The notes under the pieces: model-generated
Told to the model about the DNA's origin: nothing
Seen by the model: only the letters and a program-made list of their open reading frames with translations
Databases searched by the model: none
DNA from: Rhodobium gokarnense
GTDB taxonomy: Bacteria > Pseudomonadota > Alphaproteobacteria > Rhizobiales > Rhodobiaceae
DNA: 64,000 bases
Assembly: GCF_025961475.1 (NCBI RefSeq)
Contig: NZ_JAOQNS010000012.1
Span: forward strand, 62,001 to 126,000
Direction of reading: 5' to 3'
Made by a program: the position numbers and the translations under genes
Part shown: in pieces, positions 7,870-17,250 of the stretch
Position numbering within the stretch: position 1 is the first letter of the stretch
Layout of the letters: every line of letters begins with the position of its first letter

Positions 7870-9368
7870 CCCGGCCAACCGCTCCGTGCGATCTCGGGGC
7901 GATCGAGGCCCGGGAGCTGATCGCGAGCGGCGCGCTTTCCGCCCGAGAACTGGCGGAATCCTGCATCGCGCGGGTCGAAGCGGTGGACCCCGCCGTCAAT
8001 GCCCTGGTCGCGCGCGATTTCGACACGTTTCGGGACCGCGCGAGAGAGGCCGACGCCAGGCAGGCGGCCGGCCTGCCGCTGGGGCCGCTGCACGGCCTGC
8101 CATTCGCGGTCAAGGACATGATCGACGTGGCCGGACTGCCGACGACCTTCGGCTCCGAGATCTTCAGAGACAATATCGCCAAGGCGGATGATCCGATCGT
8201 GACGGCGCTCCGCCAGGCCGGCGCATTGCCGATCGGCAAGACGAACACGCCGGAATGGAGTGCCGGGGCCAACTCCCGCAACCGCGTCTGGGGCACGACG
8301 GCAAACCCTTACGACCTTTCGCTCAATTGCGGCGGCTCTTCCGGCGGGTCGGCGGTGGCGCTTGTCTGCGGTTTCGCGCCCCTGGCGACCGGATCGGATA
8401 CGGGCGGCAGCCTCAGGACCCCCGCCGCCTTCAACGGCGTCGTCGGGTTTCGCCCCTCCCCCGGCGTCGTGCCCGGACATTCGCGGTCGATCGCGACACT
8501 GTCGATCACCACGGCGGGACCGATGGCCAGATCGGTCGCGGACTGCGGTCTCATGCTCTCCGTCATGGCGGTTGCGGACCGGTACGATCCCTTCACGACC
8601 GTGACGGCCGACGGGACGCCGTGGACATCGAGCCGCTTTGCCGATCTGCCGCGCGTCGACCTCTCCCGGCTGCGTTTCGCCGTCACCGAGGACTTCGGGT
8701 TTGCCCCCACCGAGGGCGCGACGCGCGCGACATTCCGCTCTGTCATGTCGGACCTTGCCTCCTTCCTGCCGAAGATCGACGAGCGCCACCCCGACTGCAC
8801 CGGCGCCGACCGGATTTTCGCGGTATTGCGGGCCTTGCTGTTTCTTGGCGCCCATGACCGCTATGTCTCCGAGCAGCCCGACCATGTCGGCCGGAACGTC
8901 ACCGACAATGTGATCGAGGCGCGTGGGTATTCCGCGGCCGACGTGGCAGAGGCGATGTATGCGCAGAGTGCCTATTACAGGCGTTGGCAGGATTTCTTTG
9001 AATCTTGCGACTATCTGATCGCGCCCACGGTCACCGCCGGCCCCCGCGACTGGCACGAAAACGCCCCGCTGGAGATCGACGGGCGCAAGCTCGACAGCTA
9101 CTACCACTGGCTTGCGCTGGCCTATGCCTCGACCATCGCCGGGCATCCGGCGATATCGATCCCCTGCGGCCGGTATCCGGGCGGCGTTCCCTTCGGGCTT
9201 CAGATCATCGGCCGGCGGCATGATGACCTCGGCGTCCTGGCGGTTACTGCACAGATCGAACGCCTCATCGCGGGATCATCGAATCTGGCGCCCGTGGCCC
9301 CGGACCTCAACGGTCTGATGGCCGCCCCGCCGCTTTCGTCCCGTCATGGGTTCCTGGACGTCGAGTGA
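7866..9368 (+). CDS. Amidase-signature-family hydrolase
   Basis: A 500-residue enzyme that hydrolyses a C-N amide bond. The Ser-cisSer-Lys triad is visible as K83 (FAVKDMID), S158 in GGSSGGS and S182 in GSDTGGSLR. It is coupled by an ATGA overlap to the ABC ATPase, so its substrate is probably an amide taken up by this system. A GatA role is unlikely because gatB and gatC are absent and the neighbours are transport genes. Confidence 0.88.
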   Translation: MTRPTAPCDLGAIEARELIASGALSARELAESCIARVEAVDPAVNALVARDFDTFRDRAREADARQAAGLPLGPLHGLPFAVKDMIDVAGLPTTFGSEIFRDNIAKADDPIVTALRQAGALPIGKTNTPEWSAGANSRNRVWGTTANPYDLSLNCGGSSGGSAVALVCGFAPLATGSDTGGSLRTPAAFNGVVGFRPSPGVVPGHSRSIATLSITTAGPMARSVADCGLMLSVMAVADRYDPFTTVTADGTPWTSSRFADLPRVDLSRLRFAVTEDFGFAPTEGATRATFRSVMSDLASFLPKIDERHPDCTGADRIFAVLRALLFLGAHDRYVSEQPDHVGRNVTDNVIEARGYSAADVAEAMYAQSAYYRRWQDFFESCDYLIAPTVTAGPRDWHENAPLEIDGRKLDSYYHWLALAYASTIAGHPAISIPCGRYPGGVPFGLQIIGRRHDDLGVLAVTAQIERLIAGSSNLAPVAPDLNGLMAAPPLSSRHGFLDVE

Positions 9369-9515
9369 CCCCAAAACGGGATCGCTCATTTTGAAAGACA
9401 GCCGAATATTGAGGGCCAGTTCAGACGGCAATCGCCCGAATCTGCCCGATCTCATGTCACGCATGTCATGCCATGGCGGCTCGAATATCGACGCCACATC
9501 TGGTCGAATTTGGCT

Positions 9516-10262
9516 TCAGCGCGTTTGTTCCGGTTGCTCGCTGCGCGAGGTCGCCCTGGCCTCTGCGTCGATCCGACCGCAGCTCAAGACTCTGCCGAGG
9601 ACGGGGACGACGTAGTCGAGGTCCGGCAGATTGCGCCGGGCGGTGCGTTCGACATAGGCGTATTGGTCGGCCGTCAGCGCGCCGGCCCGTTCGGCCAGCA
9701 GGTCGAGCAGGTCGTCGGCGGCGAGTTCGGGATGGGGTTGCAGGGTCAGGACCGGACCGGGGTAGCGGAGCGCCGCATAGGGGCAGTTCTCGCCGCTCGC
9801 CAGCACCTCGGCATCGGGCGGCAGATGCGTGACCTGGTCCCGGTGCCAGGCGTTGACCCAGAAGCTGCGGCCGGAGACCGTACGGTACTGCTGCGGGCCG
9901 ACGATCCAGCCGGCTGCCGCCCGCTCCACCTTGCCGCCGAGCGCCTGGGCGACGATCTGGTGGCCGAAGCAGATGCCGACGAGGGGCCGGCCGAGCGCGC
10001 GGATGTCGCGGATCAGCGCTTCCAACGGCGCGATCCACGGGTGGTCCTCATAGACCCCGTGGCGGGCGCCGGTGATCAGCCAGGCATCGGCGGCGTCGGC
10101 GCCGTCGGGGAAGACGCCATCCTCGACGGCAAATGTCGAAAACCGGAACGGCCCCGCACCGACCAGCAGCTCGCGGAAACAGGTGTCGTAGTCGCCTTTC
10201 CTGGCGGCGAGCCGTTGCGGCGCGCTGCCGGCCTTCAGGATGCCGATATGGATCGTCTCCAT
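9516..10262 (-). CDS. Class I glutamine-amidotransferase-like protein
   Basis: A 248-residue single-domain GATase1 protein with the catalytic triad in place: C98 in GICFGHQ, and H177/E179 in LQPHPEL. No synthase domain follows, so it may hydrolyse a gamma-glutamyl amide by itself, as PuuD-type enzymes do. The start is METIHIG, with GAAGAGAAAG upstream; an upstream in-frame extension has no site. It lies 149 bases downstream of the second importer's permease, probably in the same operon. Confidence 0.8.
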   Translation of the reverse strand: METIHIGILKAGSAPQRLAARKGDYDTCFRELLVGAGPFRFSTFAVEDGVFPDGADAADAWLITGARHGVYEDHPWIAPLEALIRDIRALGRPLVGICFGHQIVAQALGGKVERAAAGWIVGPQQYRTVSGRSFWVNAWHRDQVTHLPPDAEVLASGENCPYAALRYPGPVLTLQPHPELAADDLLDLLAERAGALTADQYAYVERTARRNLPDLDYVVPVLGRVLSCGRIDAEARATSRSEQPEQTR

Positions 10263-10411
10263 CGCTTTCTCTTCGTCGTTGGACGTGTTTCCCGGACGGG
10301 TGCGGTTGGCGCTTGCGCCGATCGTCGGCCCGGAAAAACGCTTGGCAGAACAAACGGACGGCGCGTGCCGCGTCAATATCGGGGCGAACGCGACAAGCAG
10401 TCAGGCGGGGC

Positions 10412-11209
10412 TCAGGGGGTCTCCTGCGGCAGGTTGCCCGTCGCCTTGCGGATCGCCCAGTCGGCGATCAGCACGATGACGGTGATTGCGACCAGGAAGC
10501 TGGAGACGGCGGCGATCGTCGGCTCGACCTCCAGGAGCAGGCTGTTCCAGATCCGGACCGGCAGCGTCTGCGTCGTCACCCCGGTCAGGAACAGGGCGAT
10601 GATCAATTCGTCGAACGAGGCCAGGAACGAAAACAGCGCGGCGGAAATGATGCCCGGCAGGGCGAGCGGGATGACGATCCGGCGGAAGATGCCGAAGCGC
10701 GAGCAGCCCATGCCGGCCGCCGCCTGTTCCAGCGAGACGTCGATGCTCTGCAGGGTCGCCAGCAGGATCAACAGCACGATCGGCAGGGCGATGACCGAAT
10801 GGCAGATGGCCACCCAGAACAGGTTGCCGACCAGGCCGGCACGCGACGAGGCGTAGAACATGGCGATCGCCGTGATCACCTGGGGGACGATCATCGGCGT
10901 CAGCGCGAGCGCCAGCAACGGTGTGCGCAGGCGCGACCAGGTGCGAACCAGGACATAGGACGCCAGAAAGCCGATGGTGGTGGAGACAAGGCTGGCGACC
11001 AGCGCGATCAGCAAGGACGACCACAGCGACCGCCACCAGCGCGGATCGCCGAAGAAGATGTCGTACCACTGCAGCGACAGCGAGGTGGGCGGGAACTTCA
11101 GGTAGCCGTCGCCGCCGAACGACACGATCAGGATGATGGCGATCGGCGCGATCATCAGGAGGCTGCCGAGGATGACGACGAACCGGAGGGCGAACGGCAT
11201 CTGCTTCAT
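10412..11209 (-). CDS. ABC importer permease (PotC-like), second system
   Basis: A 265-residue inner-membrane protein with about six membrane segments and an EAA loop (EQAAAGMGCSRFGIFRRIVIPLA region). Its start overlaps the stop of the upstream permease by ATGA. It is the last transport gene of a - strand operon that begins near 15465. Confidence 0.9.
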   Translation of the reverse strand: MKQMPFALRFVVILGSLLMIAPIAIILIVSFGGDGYLKFPPTSLSLQWYDIFFGDPRWWRSLWSSLLIALVASLVSTTIGFLASYVLVRTWSRLRTPLLALALTPMIVPQVITAIAMFYASSRAGLVGNLFWVAICHSVIALPIVLLILLATLQSIDVSLEQAAAGMGCSRFGIFRRIVIPLALPGIISAALFSFLASFDELIIALFLTGVTTQTLPVRIWNSLLLEVEPTIAAVSSFLVAITVIVLIADWAIRKATGNLPQETP

Positions 11210-12060
11210 TGCGTCTCGCTCCGGATCAGGGATTTCAGGCCACCGAAGCGGATGTAGACGGCAAACAGCAGCAGCGTCGCGGCCAGCAGCGTCAGCGACA
11301 GGATCGCGGCCAGCGGCCAGTTGAGCATGATCTCCACTTCGTGCTGGATCTGCATGGCGATCATCACGTCGCCGGGGCCGCCCATCAGCGCCGGCGTGAT
11401 GAAATAGCCGAGCGAGAGGATGAAGACGATCAGCCCGCCGGAGACGACGCCGGGAATCGACAGCGGAAAGTAGATCGTCCAGAAGGCGTAGAAGCTGCTT
11501 GCGCCCATGCCGCGGGCCGCCTGCATCAGCCGCGGATCGATCGATTTCATGGCGGCGTAGAGGGTGAGCACCGTGTAGGGCATCAGCACATAGGTCATGC
11601 CGATCAGGATGCCGCGCTCATTGTAGAGGAGATCGAGGGGCTGGCCGGTCAGGCCAAGGGCAATCAGCGTTTCGTTGACCATCCCCTTGCTGCCGAGCAG
11701 CGCCATCCAGGCATAGGTGCGCACGATCACCGAGGTGAAATAGGGCACGATCACGCACAGGATCACCAGGTTGAAGGCGAGCTTGCTGGCCCGCGTCAGG
11801 AAATAGGCGAGCGGGTAGCTGAAGAGGAGGCACAGCGCGGTGACGATGACCGAAATGCGCAACGTCGTCACGAAGGCGTCGACCACGGCCCTGGAGCTCA
11901 ACACCTTGGCGGCGTAGGTCAGGCCGCCGGACAGGCCGCGCTCCAGAAGGTCGCCGAACGACATCGCGAAGAACCACAGCAGCGGGCCGATGAAGACAAG
12001 CGCCAGCAGCGCCAGCATCGGCAGCAGCATCAGGACGATTGCGTTGCGCTCCAGCCTCAT
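11206..12060 (-). CDS. ABC importer permease (PotB-like), second system
   Basis: A 284-residue permease starting MRLERNAIVLML; I chose this ATG because it overlaps the ATPase stop by ATGA, while the longer frame would run deep into the ATPase gene. The coupling loop (MQAARGMGASSFYAFWTIYF) and several hydrophobic segments are evident. It is the partner of the permease at 10412. Confidence 0.9.
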   Translation of the reverse strand: MRLERNAIVLMLLPMLALLALVFIGPLLWFFAMSFGDLLERGLSGGLTYAAKVLSSRAVVDAFVTTLRISVIVTALCLLFSYPLAYFLTRASKLAFNLVILCVIVPYFTSVIVRTYAWMALLGSKGMVNETLIALGLTGQPLDLLYNERGILIGMTYVLMPYTVLTLYAAMKSIDPRLMQAARGMGASSFYAFWTIYFPLSIPGVVSGGLIVFILSLGYFITPALMGGPGDVMIAMQIQHEVEIMLNWPLAAILSLTLLAATLLLFAVYIRFGGLKSLIRSETQ

Positions 12061-13166
12061 GCCGCGCTCCAGCGGGCTTCGTCCTCGGCGCCGACCGGCA
12101 ACAGCCGGCAATCGTCCGCCCGCCAGGCGGCGTGGACCTCGCCGCCGGCCTCAAAGGCCGGCACGCCGCTGAGGTTGAGGACGTCGGCGGTCAGCTCGTA
12201 GCCGTCGAAATCGATGCCGTATCGGATGAAGTTGCCGAGATAGGACACGTGGCTGATCGTGCCGCGGACCTCGTTTTCCAGTCCGCTGCCGCCTTGCGCG
12301 CTGACGCGCAGCTTTTCCGGCCGCACGAACAGCAGCGCCGGTCCCTGGCCGGGGCTGGCCGGCGTGTCGCCGCAGGCGAAGTCCACGGCGCCGCGGCCGG
12401 CGGCCGTCGACGAGCGCGCGGTGACCGGAACGAGATTGGCCTCGCCCAGGAAGCGGCCGACGAAGGCCGAGGTCGGGTGCTGGTAGACCTCCGAGGGCGC
12501 GCCCATCTGGGCGATCTGTCCGTCGCGCATGATGGCGATCCGGTCCGACAGGTTCATCGCCTCTTCCTGGTCGTGGGTGACGTAGATCACCGTCATGCCG
12601 AGGCGGCGCTGGATGTCCTTGATCTCGGTCTGCATGTGGAAGCGCAGATTCTTGTCGAGCGCGCCGAGCGGCTCGTCCATCAGCACCACCTTGGGCTGGT
12701 AGACGATGGCGCGGGCGAGCGCGACCCGCTGCTGCTGACCGCCGGAAAGCTGGCGCGGCGAGCGCCCGGCAAAGTCGGTCAGCCGCACCGTCTCCAGCGC
12801 CCAGGCGACCCGCTCGCGCCGTTCGGCCGCCGTCACATTGCGCACCTTCAGCGGGAACGCGACGTTTTCGGCAACGCTCATATGGGGGAACAGCGCGTAG
12901 TTCTGGAACACCATGCCGAAGCCGCGATGCTTCGGCGGCACGGCGGAGATATCCCTGTCGCCGACGCGGATCTGGCCGCAGTCGACCTCGGCAAAGCCGG
13001 CGATCATCATCAGCGTCGTGGTCTTGCCCGAACCGGAGGGGCCGAGAAGGGAGAAGAACTCCCCCTCCTCGATCGTCACGTTCACGTCGCGAACGACCTG
13101 GACCGCACCGTAGGTCTTGCCGATGCCATCCAGCTCGATCCGGACGGGTGCGTCCGCTGCCATCAT
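12057..13166 (-). CDS. ABC importer ATPase (PotA-like), second system
   Basis: A 369-residue ATPase with Walker A GPSGSGKTT, signature LSGGQQQR, Walker B VVLMDEPLGALD, the switch His in THDQEEA, and a TOBE domain at the C terminus. It starts MMAADAPVRIEL in an ATGA overlap with the binding-protein stop. The four transport genes are coupled in the order receptor, ATPase, permease, permease, unlike the first system, which has the ATPase last. Confidence 0.92.
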   Translation of the reverse strand: MMAADAPVRIELDGIGKTYGAVQVVRDVNVTIEEGEFFSLLGPSGSGKTTTLMMIAGFAEVDCGQIRVGDRDISAVPPKHRGFGMVFQNYALFPHMSVAENVAFPLKVRNVTAAERRERVAWALETVRLTDFAGRSPRQLSGGQQQRVALARAIVYQPKVVLMDEPLGALDKNLRFHMQTEIKDIQRRLGMTVIYVTHDQEEAMNLSDRIAIMRDGQIAQMGAPSEVYQHPTSAFVGRFLGEANLVPVTARSSTAAGRGAVDFACGDTPASPGQGPALLFVRPEKLRVSAQGGSGLENEVRGTISHVSYLGNFIRYGIDFDGYELTADVLNLSGVPAFEAGGEVHAAWRADDCRLLPVGAEDEARWSAA

Positions 13167-14239
13167 TCGATGACCCAATCCGCCCAGCGACGGCTGATTT
13201 CCTCGCGATTGTCTTCCCAATAGACCACGTCCTGCAGGAAGCCCTTGGCCGCCAGCTCCGGACTGCCGGGCATCTCGGCGAGCAGCGCCGGGTCGATCAG
13301 GTCGTAGGCCTTGCGGTTGGCCGGACCGTAGTTGAGAGCGGTGGCGAAAACCTTGCCGGGTTCCGAACCACAGGCGAAATCGACGAGCTTCTGGGCATTT
13401 TCGGCGTTCGGCGCGTCCTTGAAAATACCATAGGCCTGGACCTGAAGCATGTTTTCGTTCCACTCGATGGCGAGCGGTGCGCCGCCCTTGGCCGCGGACT
13501 GCAGCCGGCCGTTCCAGATCGAGCCGAGCACCACTTCCTGGTCGGCCATCATCTGCGCCGACAGGGCGCCGCTATCCCAGAACTTCTTGATCGCCGGCCG
13601 GATCCTGGTCATCGACGCGAATGCCCGGTCGAGATCCAGCGGATAGAGGTCCTCCTTGGCGACGCCGTCGGCCAGGAGCGCGAATTCCAGGTTGGGCTGG
13701 CCCGAGGCGATGTCGGCCAGCATGCGGTCGCCGGGATATTTCTCCACGTCCCAGAATTCTGCCCACGACCCGGGATGGTTGCCGGCGCTGAACGCTTCGG
13801 TCGAGTAGCCCATCACGGTGGCGAACAGGAAGTTGCCGACCATGTGCGGACGGACCAGGTCGGGGGTGATGTCGGACGGGTCGGTGAACGTCCAACTGTC
13901 GTAATCGATCTTTTCGATCGCGCCCTCGCGCTCCAGCTTCACCAGCGCCCCGTCGGAGATGTCGATCACGTCGAGTTCGAGATGGCCCGCGCGGTACATC
14001 GCCATTAGCTTGGCGAAGGTGGCGGGAACCGAGATCACCTCGATGCCGGTCGCCGCGGTGAACGGGTCGTAGACCGCCTTGCGCATCGTGTCCTCATAGA
14101 CGCCGCCCGGATTGCGGACGACGACCTGATTGGAGGCCGCGCGTGCGCTGAGGTTGAGGAACGGGGCGGAGAGCACCGCAGCGCCGGTGCCTTTCAGGAA
14201 GTCGCGGCGCTTCATCTGCAGGAATGTCTTTCGTGTCAT
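13163..14239 (-). CDS. ABC importer periplasmic binding protein, second system
   Basis: A 358-residue PotD-like receptor with a Tat signal (MKRRDFLKGTGAAVLSAP) preceded by a few residues. The start at 14239 has AGAGGAG about 8 bases upstream. The mature part begins with SNQVVVRNPGGVYED. It would capture a small nitrogenous solute in the periplasm and pass it to the permeases encoded downstream. Confidence 0.9.
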   Translation of the reverse strand: MTRKTFLQMKRRDFLKGTGAAVLSAPFLNLSARAASNQVVVRNPGGVYEDTMRKAVYDPFTAATGIEVISVPATFAKLMAMYRAGHLELDVIDISDGALVKLEREGAIEKIDYDSWTFTDPSDITPDLVRPHMVGNFLFATVMGYSTEAFSAGNHPGSWAEFWDVEKYPGDRMLADIASGQPNLEFALLADGVAKEDLYPLDLDRAFASMTRIRPAIKKFWDSGALSAQMMADQEVVLGSIWNGRLQSAAKGGAPLAIEWNENMLQVQAYGIFKDAPNAENAQKLVDFACGSEPGKVFATALNYGPANRKAYDLIDPALLAEMPGSPELAAKGFLQDVVYWEDNREEISRRWADWVIE

Positions 14240-14277
14240 CGTGAGTTCTCCTCTTGGATCGGTTTGTTATTGAGTGG

Positions 14278-15465
14278 TCAGGCGTCCTCGTTGCCGGGAA
14301 AGGCGTCGCTCTCGAAAAGCTTGCGCGGCAGCGATGTCATCCGCCGCGAGCCGTCCGGCGTCACCAGGATCGTTTCGCTGAAGGCGATGCCGTCGGCGAC
14401 CAGGTACATGTGGAAGGTCATGCCGGCCTCCAGCACCCAGTCGGCGAAGGGATGGAAAATGCGGTTGAAGTCCGAGGTCCGCGGCGTCGCGGCGCCGTTG
14501 AAGCCGGCGGTGTAGCCGGAGATGCCGGTGAAATCGGGCCGCAGCCCTTCTTCGACCAGCGCCTGGCGCACGACCGCGTCCACCTCGCGCGCCGGAACGC
14601 CGGGCTTCATGGCGGCGAACTGCGCGTCCTGCAGGGCGATCAGCCGTTCGGCCACATGGGCCTGGCGCGCATTGGCCCGGCCGACGACGACCGGGCGCAT
14701 CATCCGGGCGCTGTAGCCGGAAAACTTCGGCAACAGCTCCACATGGCAGATCTCGCCCGGCGCCAGCGGCTCGGGCCGCAGATGTCCGTGCAGGAAGTCT
14801 TCGCCGACGCCGACGGTGATCGGCCCGACCGGCGCCGGGTCGGCGCCTTCGTCCAGATAGACCCGGTAGGCGGCCTTGACCACGTCGCGCAGCACGGTGC
14901 CCTGGCGCGCGCAGCCGAGCGCGGCCAGCATGGCCTTGTCGGCCGTCGCGGCGGACCGCGTCATGAGGGCCAGTTCCGCTTCGGACTTGATCATCCGCCG
15001 GCTGGTGACGACGTCGCCGACATCGACGAAATCGGCGTCCGGCAGGAGGCCGAGCAGCCGCTCCATGAACCCGACCGGCAGGGCGTAGGATTTCTTGTCG
15101 AGGCCGATCCGTGCGGCCCTGATGCCGCGCGCCTCGATCGCCGCGACGATCACCGCGATCGGGTCCTCCCAATCGCAGAACGTTGCCACGTCGTCGATCC
15201 AGCTCACCTGCCGGAACGGGGCGGCGTCGAGGGCGCGGATGACGAAGAACGGATCGCCGGACACCGGCAGGACGCAGCACCGGTAGATGTTCATCGCGCC
15301 GCCGAAACCGGTCAGCCACTGGACGGCTTCGATCTCGTCGTAGATCGCGAGGTCGACGCCGCGCTGTGCCAGCTCGGCCTGCACGGCGGCATGGCGCTGG
15401 CGATAGGTCGCTTCCGGAAACAGCAGCTTCTTGGGGGAGGAAAGTCCGGACGGCTGCTCGTTCAT
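14278..15465 (-). CDS. M24 creatinase/ectoine-hydrolase-like enzyme lacking the usual metal ligands
   Basis: A 395-residue protein with a creatinase N-domain and a pita-bread M24 domain. Where metallo-aminopeptidases have two Asp ligands, this protein reads CHVELLPKFSGYSARMMRP, and the usual EPG segment is replaced by GMTFHMYL; only the last Glu (FSETILV) is kept. Creatinase and DoeA/EutD-type ectoine hydrolases depart from the peptidase pattern in the same places. It is therefore more likely a C-N hydrolase acting on the solute imported by the coupled transporter than a peptidase. The start follows MNEQPSG, with a weak site. Confidence 0.75.
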   Translation of the reverse strand: MNEQPSGLSSPKKLLFPEATYRQRHAAVQAELAQRGVDLAIYDEIEAVQWLTGFGGAMNIYRCCVLPVSGDPFFVIRALDAAPFRQVSWIDDVATFCDWEDPIAVIVAAIEARGIRAARIGLDKKSYALPVGFMERLLGLLPDADFVDVGDVVTSRRMIKSEAELALMTRSAATADKAMLAALGCARQGTVLRDVVKAAYRVYLDEGADPAPVGPITVGVGEDFLHGHLRPEPLAPGEICHVELLPKFSGYSARMMRPVVVGRANARQAHVAERLIALQDAQFAAMKPGVPAREVDAVVRQALVEEGLRPDFTGISGYTAGFNGAATPRTSDFNRIFHPFADWVLEAGMTFHMYLVADGIAFSETILVTPDGSRRMTSLPRKLFESDAFPGNEDA

Positions 15466-15536
15466 GTATCGGGATCCGCTGCTTGTAAAAAGGACCCCGT
15501 CAGACTGGTCAACGCGACCAAAACGAGTCAAACATA

Positions 15537-15563
15537 ATGGAACATAGTTGCAATATATGGAAC
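15537..15563. promoter_or_regulatory. Direct repeats in the divergent M24/IclR promoter
   Basis: ATGGAAC occurs at 15537-15543 and again at 15557-15563, exactly 20 bases (two helical turns) apart, in the 91-base gap between the divergent genes. The second copy includes the IclR start codon. This is a plausible IclR-family autoregulation site. Confidence 0.4.
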
Positions 15564-16315
15564 TTATCGTGTCCTCAATCTCCAAGGCCGCCTCGATTCT
15601 GGCCTGTTTCGCGACCGAAAATACGGAGTTATCGGTCTCCTTCGTCGCCGAGAAACTCGCGCTGCCGAAAAGCTCCATATCGCGGTTGATGAAGGAAATG
15701 GCCCAGCTCGGGCTGCTGCAACGGAATGCCGACACCCGCTGCTACAGTCCTGGCTACCTGCTCTTCCAGCTCGGCTCGATCTACCAGATGCGTTTCGACA
15801 TCATCGAGATCGTCGACCGGATCGTGCGCGACCTGGTCAAGCAGACGGGCTGCACCGGCTATATCGGGCTTCTCAACGACGGCGAGATCGTCGCCATGCG
15901 CAAGCATATGGGCGTCGATGCGGTGCGCTACAGGATCGAGGTCGGGCGGCGCTATCCGGTGACCTACCTGTCCTTCGGCAAGGCGCTTCTGGCGCGCCGG
16001 ACGGATGCGGAAATCGAGGGCTTCTTCACCAAATATCCGAAGGACCGGCCGGCGAGGATGGGCGAGTTCCTGAAGGAAATCGCCGTCATCCGCTCGCAGG
16101 GCTGGGCCGAGGCCACCAAGACCTCCGTGCCCGGCGCCCACGGCCTCGGCGTCGCCGTGGTGAGCCCGCTTTCCAGCCAGTTGATCGGCTATTCACTCTC
16201 CTATCACGCCGACCTGGTGAGCCGGGAAAAACGCCGCGAGATCGCCATGGCCCTGGTCAACAGCGCCCGCCAGGCGGCGGCCCTGACCCGTGACTACTAT
16301 TGGCTGAACAAGTGA
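15557..16315 (+). CDS. IclR-family transcriptional regulator
   Basis: A 252-residue regulator with an N-terminal winged helix (LSVSFVAEKLALPKSSISRL) and a C-terminal IclR ligand domain (GYIGLLNDGEIV through GLGVAVVSPL). The ATG at 15557 is preferred to an in-frame TTG at 15548. It faces away from the M24/ABC operon across 91 bases and probably controls it in response to the imported solute. Confidence 0.9.
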   Translation: MELIVSSISKAASILACFATENTELSVSFVAEKLALPKSSISRLMKEMAQLGLLQRNADTRCYSPGYLLFQLGSIYQMRFDIIEIVDRIVRDLVKQTGCTGYIGLLNDGEIVAMRKHMGVDAVRYRIEVGRRYPVTYLSFGKALLARRTDAEIEGFFTKYPKDRPARMGEFLKEIAVIRSQGWAEATKTSVPGAHGLGVAVVSPLSSQLIGYSLSYHADLVSREKRREIAMALVNSARQAAALTRDYYWLNK

Positions 16316-16335
16316 CGGGATGAGGCCCGGCTGCT

Positions 16336-16461
16336 TCAACTGCGCAGATATTTGACGAGCGCGGCGATCGCCAGGACGGCGGCTATGAGGATCAGCAGTC
16401 CGCCGATCCATCCGAAGCCCATGCCAAATCCGCTCATCATTCCATACCCACCATTCATCAT
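16336..16461 (-). CDS. Small Met/Gly-rich single-span membrane protein (41 aa)
   Basis: The protein begins MMNGGYGMMSGFGMGFGW and then has one hydrophobic helix (about residues 18-36) and a KYLRS tail. A clear AAGGAGA lies 8 bases before the double ATG. Similar tiny proteins are often found near copper or silver resistance genes, sometimes with a SHOCT tail, which is absent here. It lies next to the EF-hand gene and the metal-type two-component system. Function is unknown. Confidence 0.65.
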   Translation of the reverse strand: MMNGGYGMMSGFGMGFGWIGGLLILIAAVLAIAALVKYLRS

Positions 16462-16579
16462 GGCGAAATCTCCTTGTTTCCTGGGCAATGTCGCCGGCTG
16501 CGCAATCCTTTCGATGCGCCGGGGCCGGCGGAGCGCGGGCACGGCATCGCCGCGCCCGCTTCTCTTTCTTGCGGCCCTG

Positions 16580-17203
16580 TTACTTGGCGTCCGGGGCGTC
16601 GGCTGGCGGGGTGCCGATGGTGTCGCCGGCGCCGATATCGTAGGGCGCGAACCGCGCCAGCATCTGGGCCGGGAACCGCAGCTCGTCGGCACTGACCTGA
16701 CCGTCCGCATTGCGGTCCATCATCTGGAACGGGCGCCTGGCGAAGTCGCGGGTCACCTCGGCGTGGAGTGCCTGGAACTCGGGGAAGGACAGGGTGCCGT
16801 TGCCGTCGGTGTCGAACTTCTTCTGCAGCGAGGCGACGCCCTTCTCGATCTCGTCGGCGCTGACGGTGCCGTCCTTGTCCGTGTCGAAGGCGCGGAAGAC
16901 GGCGCTGTTCATCGGGCCCATGCCGCCGCGCGGACCAAAGCCCATGCGGCCGTGCATGGCGCGCCCGCGCGGGCCGGGCATGTTGCCCCACTGGCCGCCG
17001 GGCATGCCGCCCTGCTGCTGCATCATGGCGCCGGGACCGCCCGTTCCGGGGCCCCACGCTCCATGGCCCCACGCACCGGGGCCGCGCATGCCGCCGCCGC
17101 AGTTGCCGGGGCCCCAGCCGCCGGCGAGCGCCGGGATTGCGAAGGCGCCACCGACCACGGTCGCGGTGACAAGGCTGAGGGCAAGGATCGTTTTCCGTTT
17201 CAT
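16580..17203 (-). CDS. Secreted EF-hand calcium-binding protein with Met/Gly-rich N-domain
   Basis: A 207-residue protein with a Sec signal (MKRKTILALSLVTATVVGG...ALAGG). A Gly/Met/Pro-rich stretch at about residues 27-95 contains motifs such as GPGAMMQQQGGMPG and RMGFGPRGGMGPM. EF-hand loops follow: DTDKDGTVSADE, DTDGNGTLSFPE and DRNADGQVSADE. The start at 17203 has GAGGTG upstream. It is divergent from the response regulator, and the Met-rich part suggests Cu(I) or Ag(I) contact in addition to Ca. Confidence 0.85.
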   Translation of the reverse strand: MKRKTILALSLVTATVVGGAFAIPALAGGWGPGNCGGGMRGPGAWGHGAWGPGTGGPGAMMQQQGGMPGGQWGNMPGPRGRAMHGRMGFGPRGGMGPMNSAVFRAFDTDKDGTVSADEIEKGVASLQKKFDTDGNGTLSFPEFQALHAEVTRDFARRPFQMMDRNADGQVSADELRFPAQMLARFAPYDIGAGDTIGTPPADAPDAK

Positions 17204-17250
17204 CACATCACCTCGTGTGTTTGTGTTTCGATGACGGAAAACTGGGGGGC

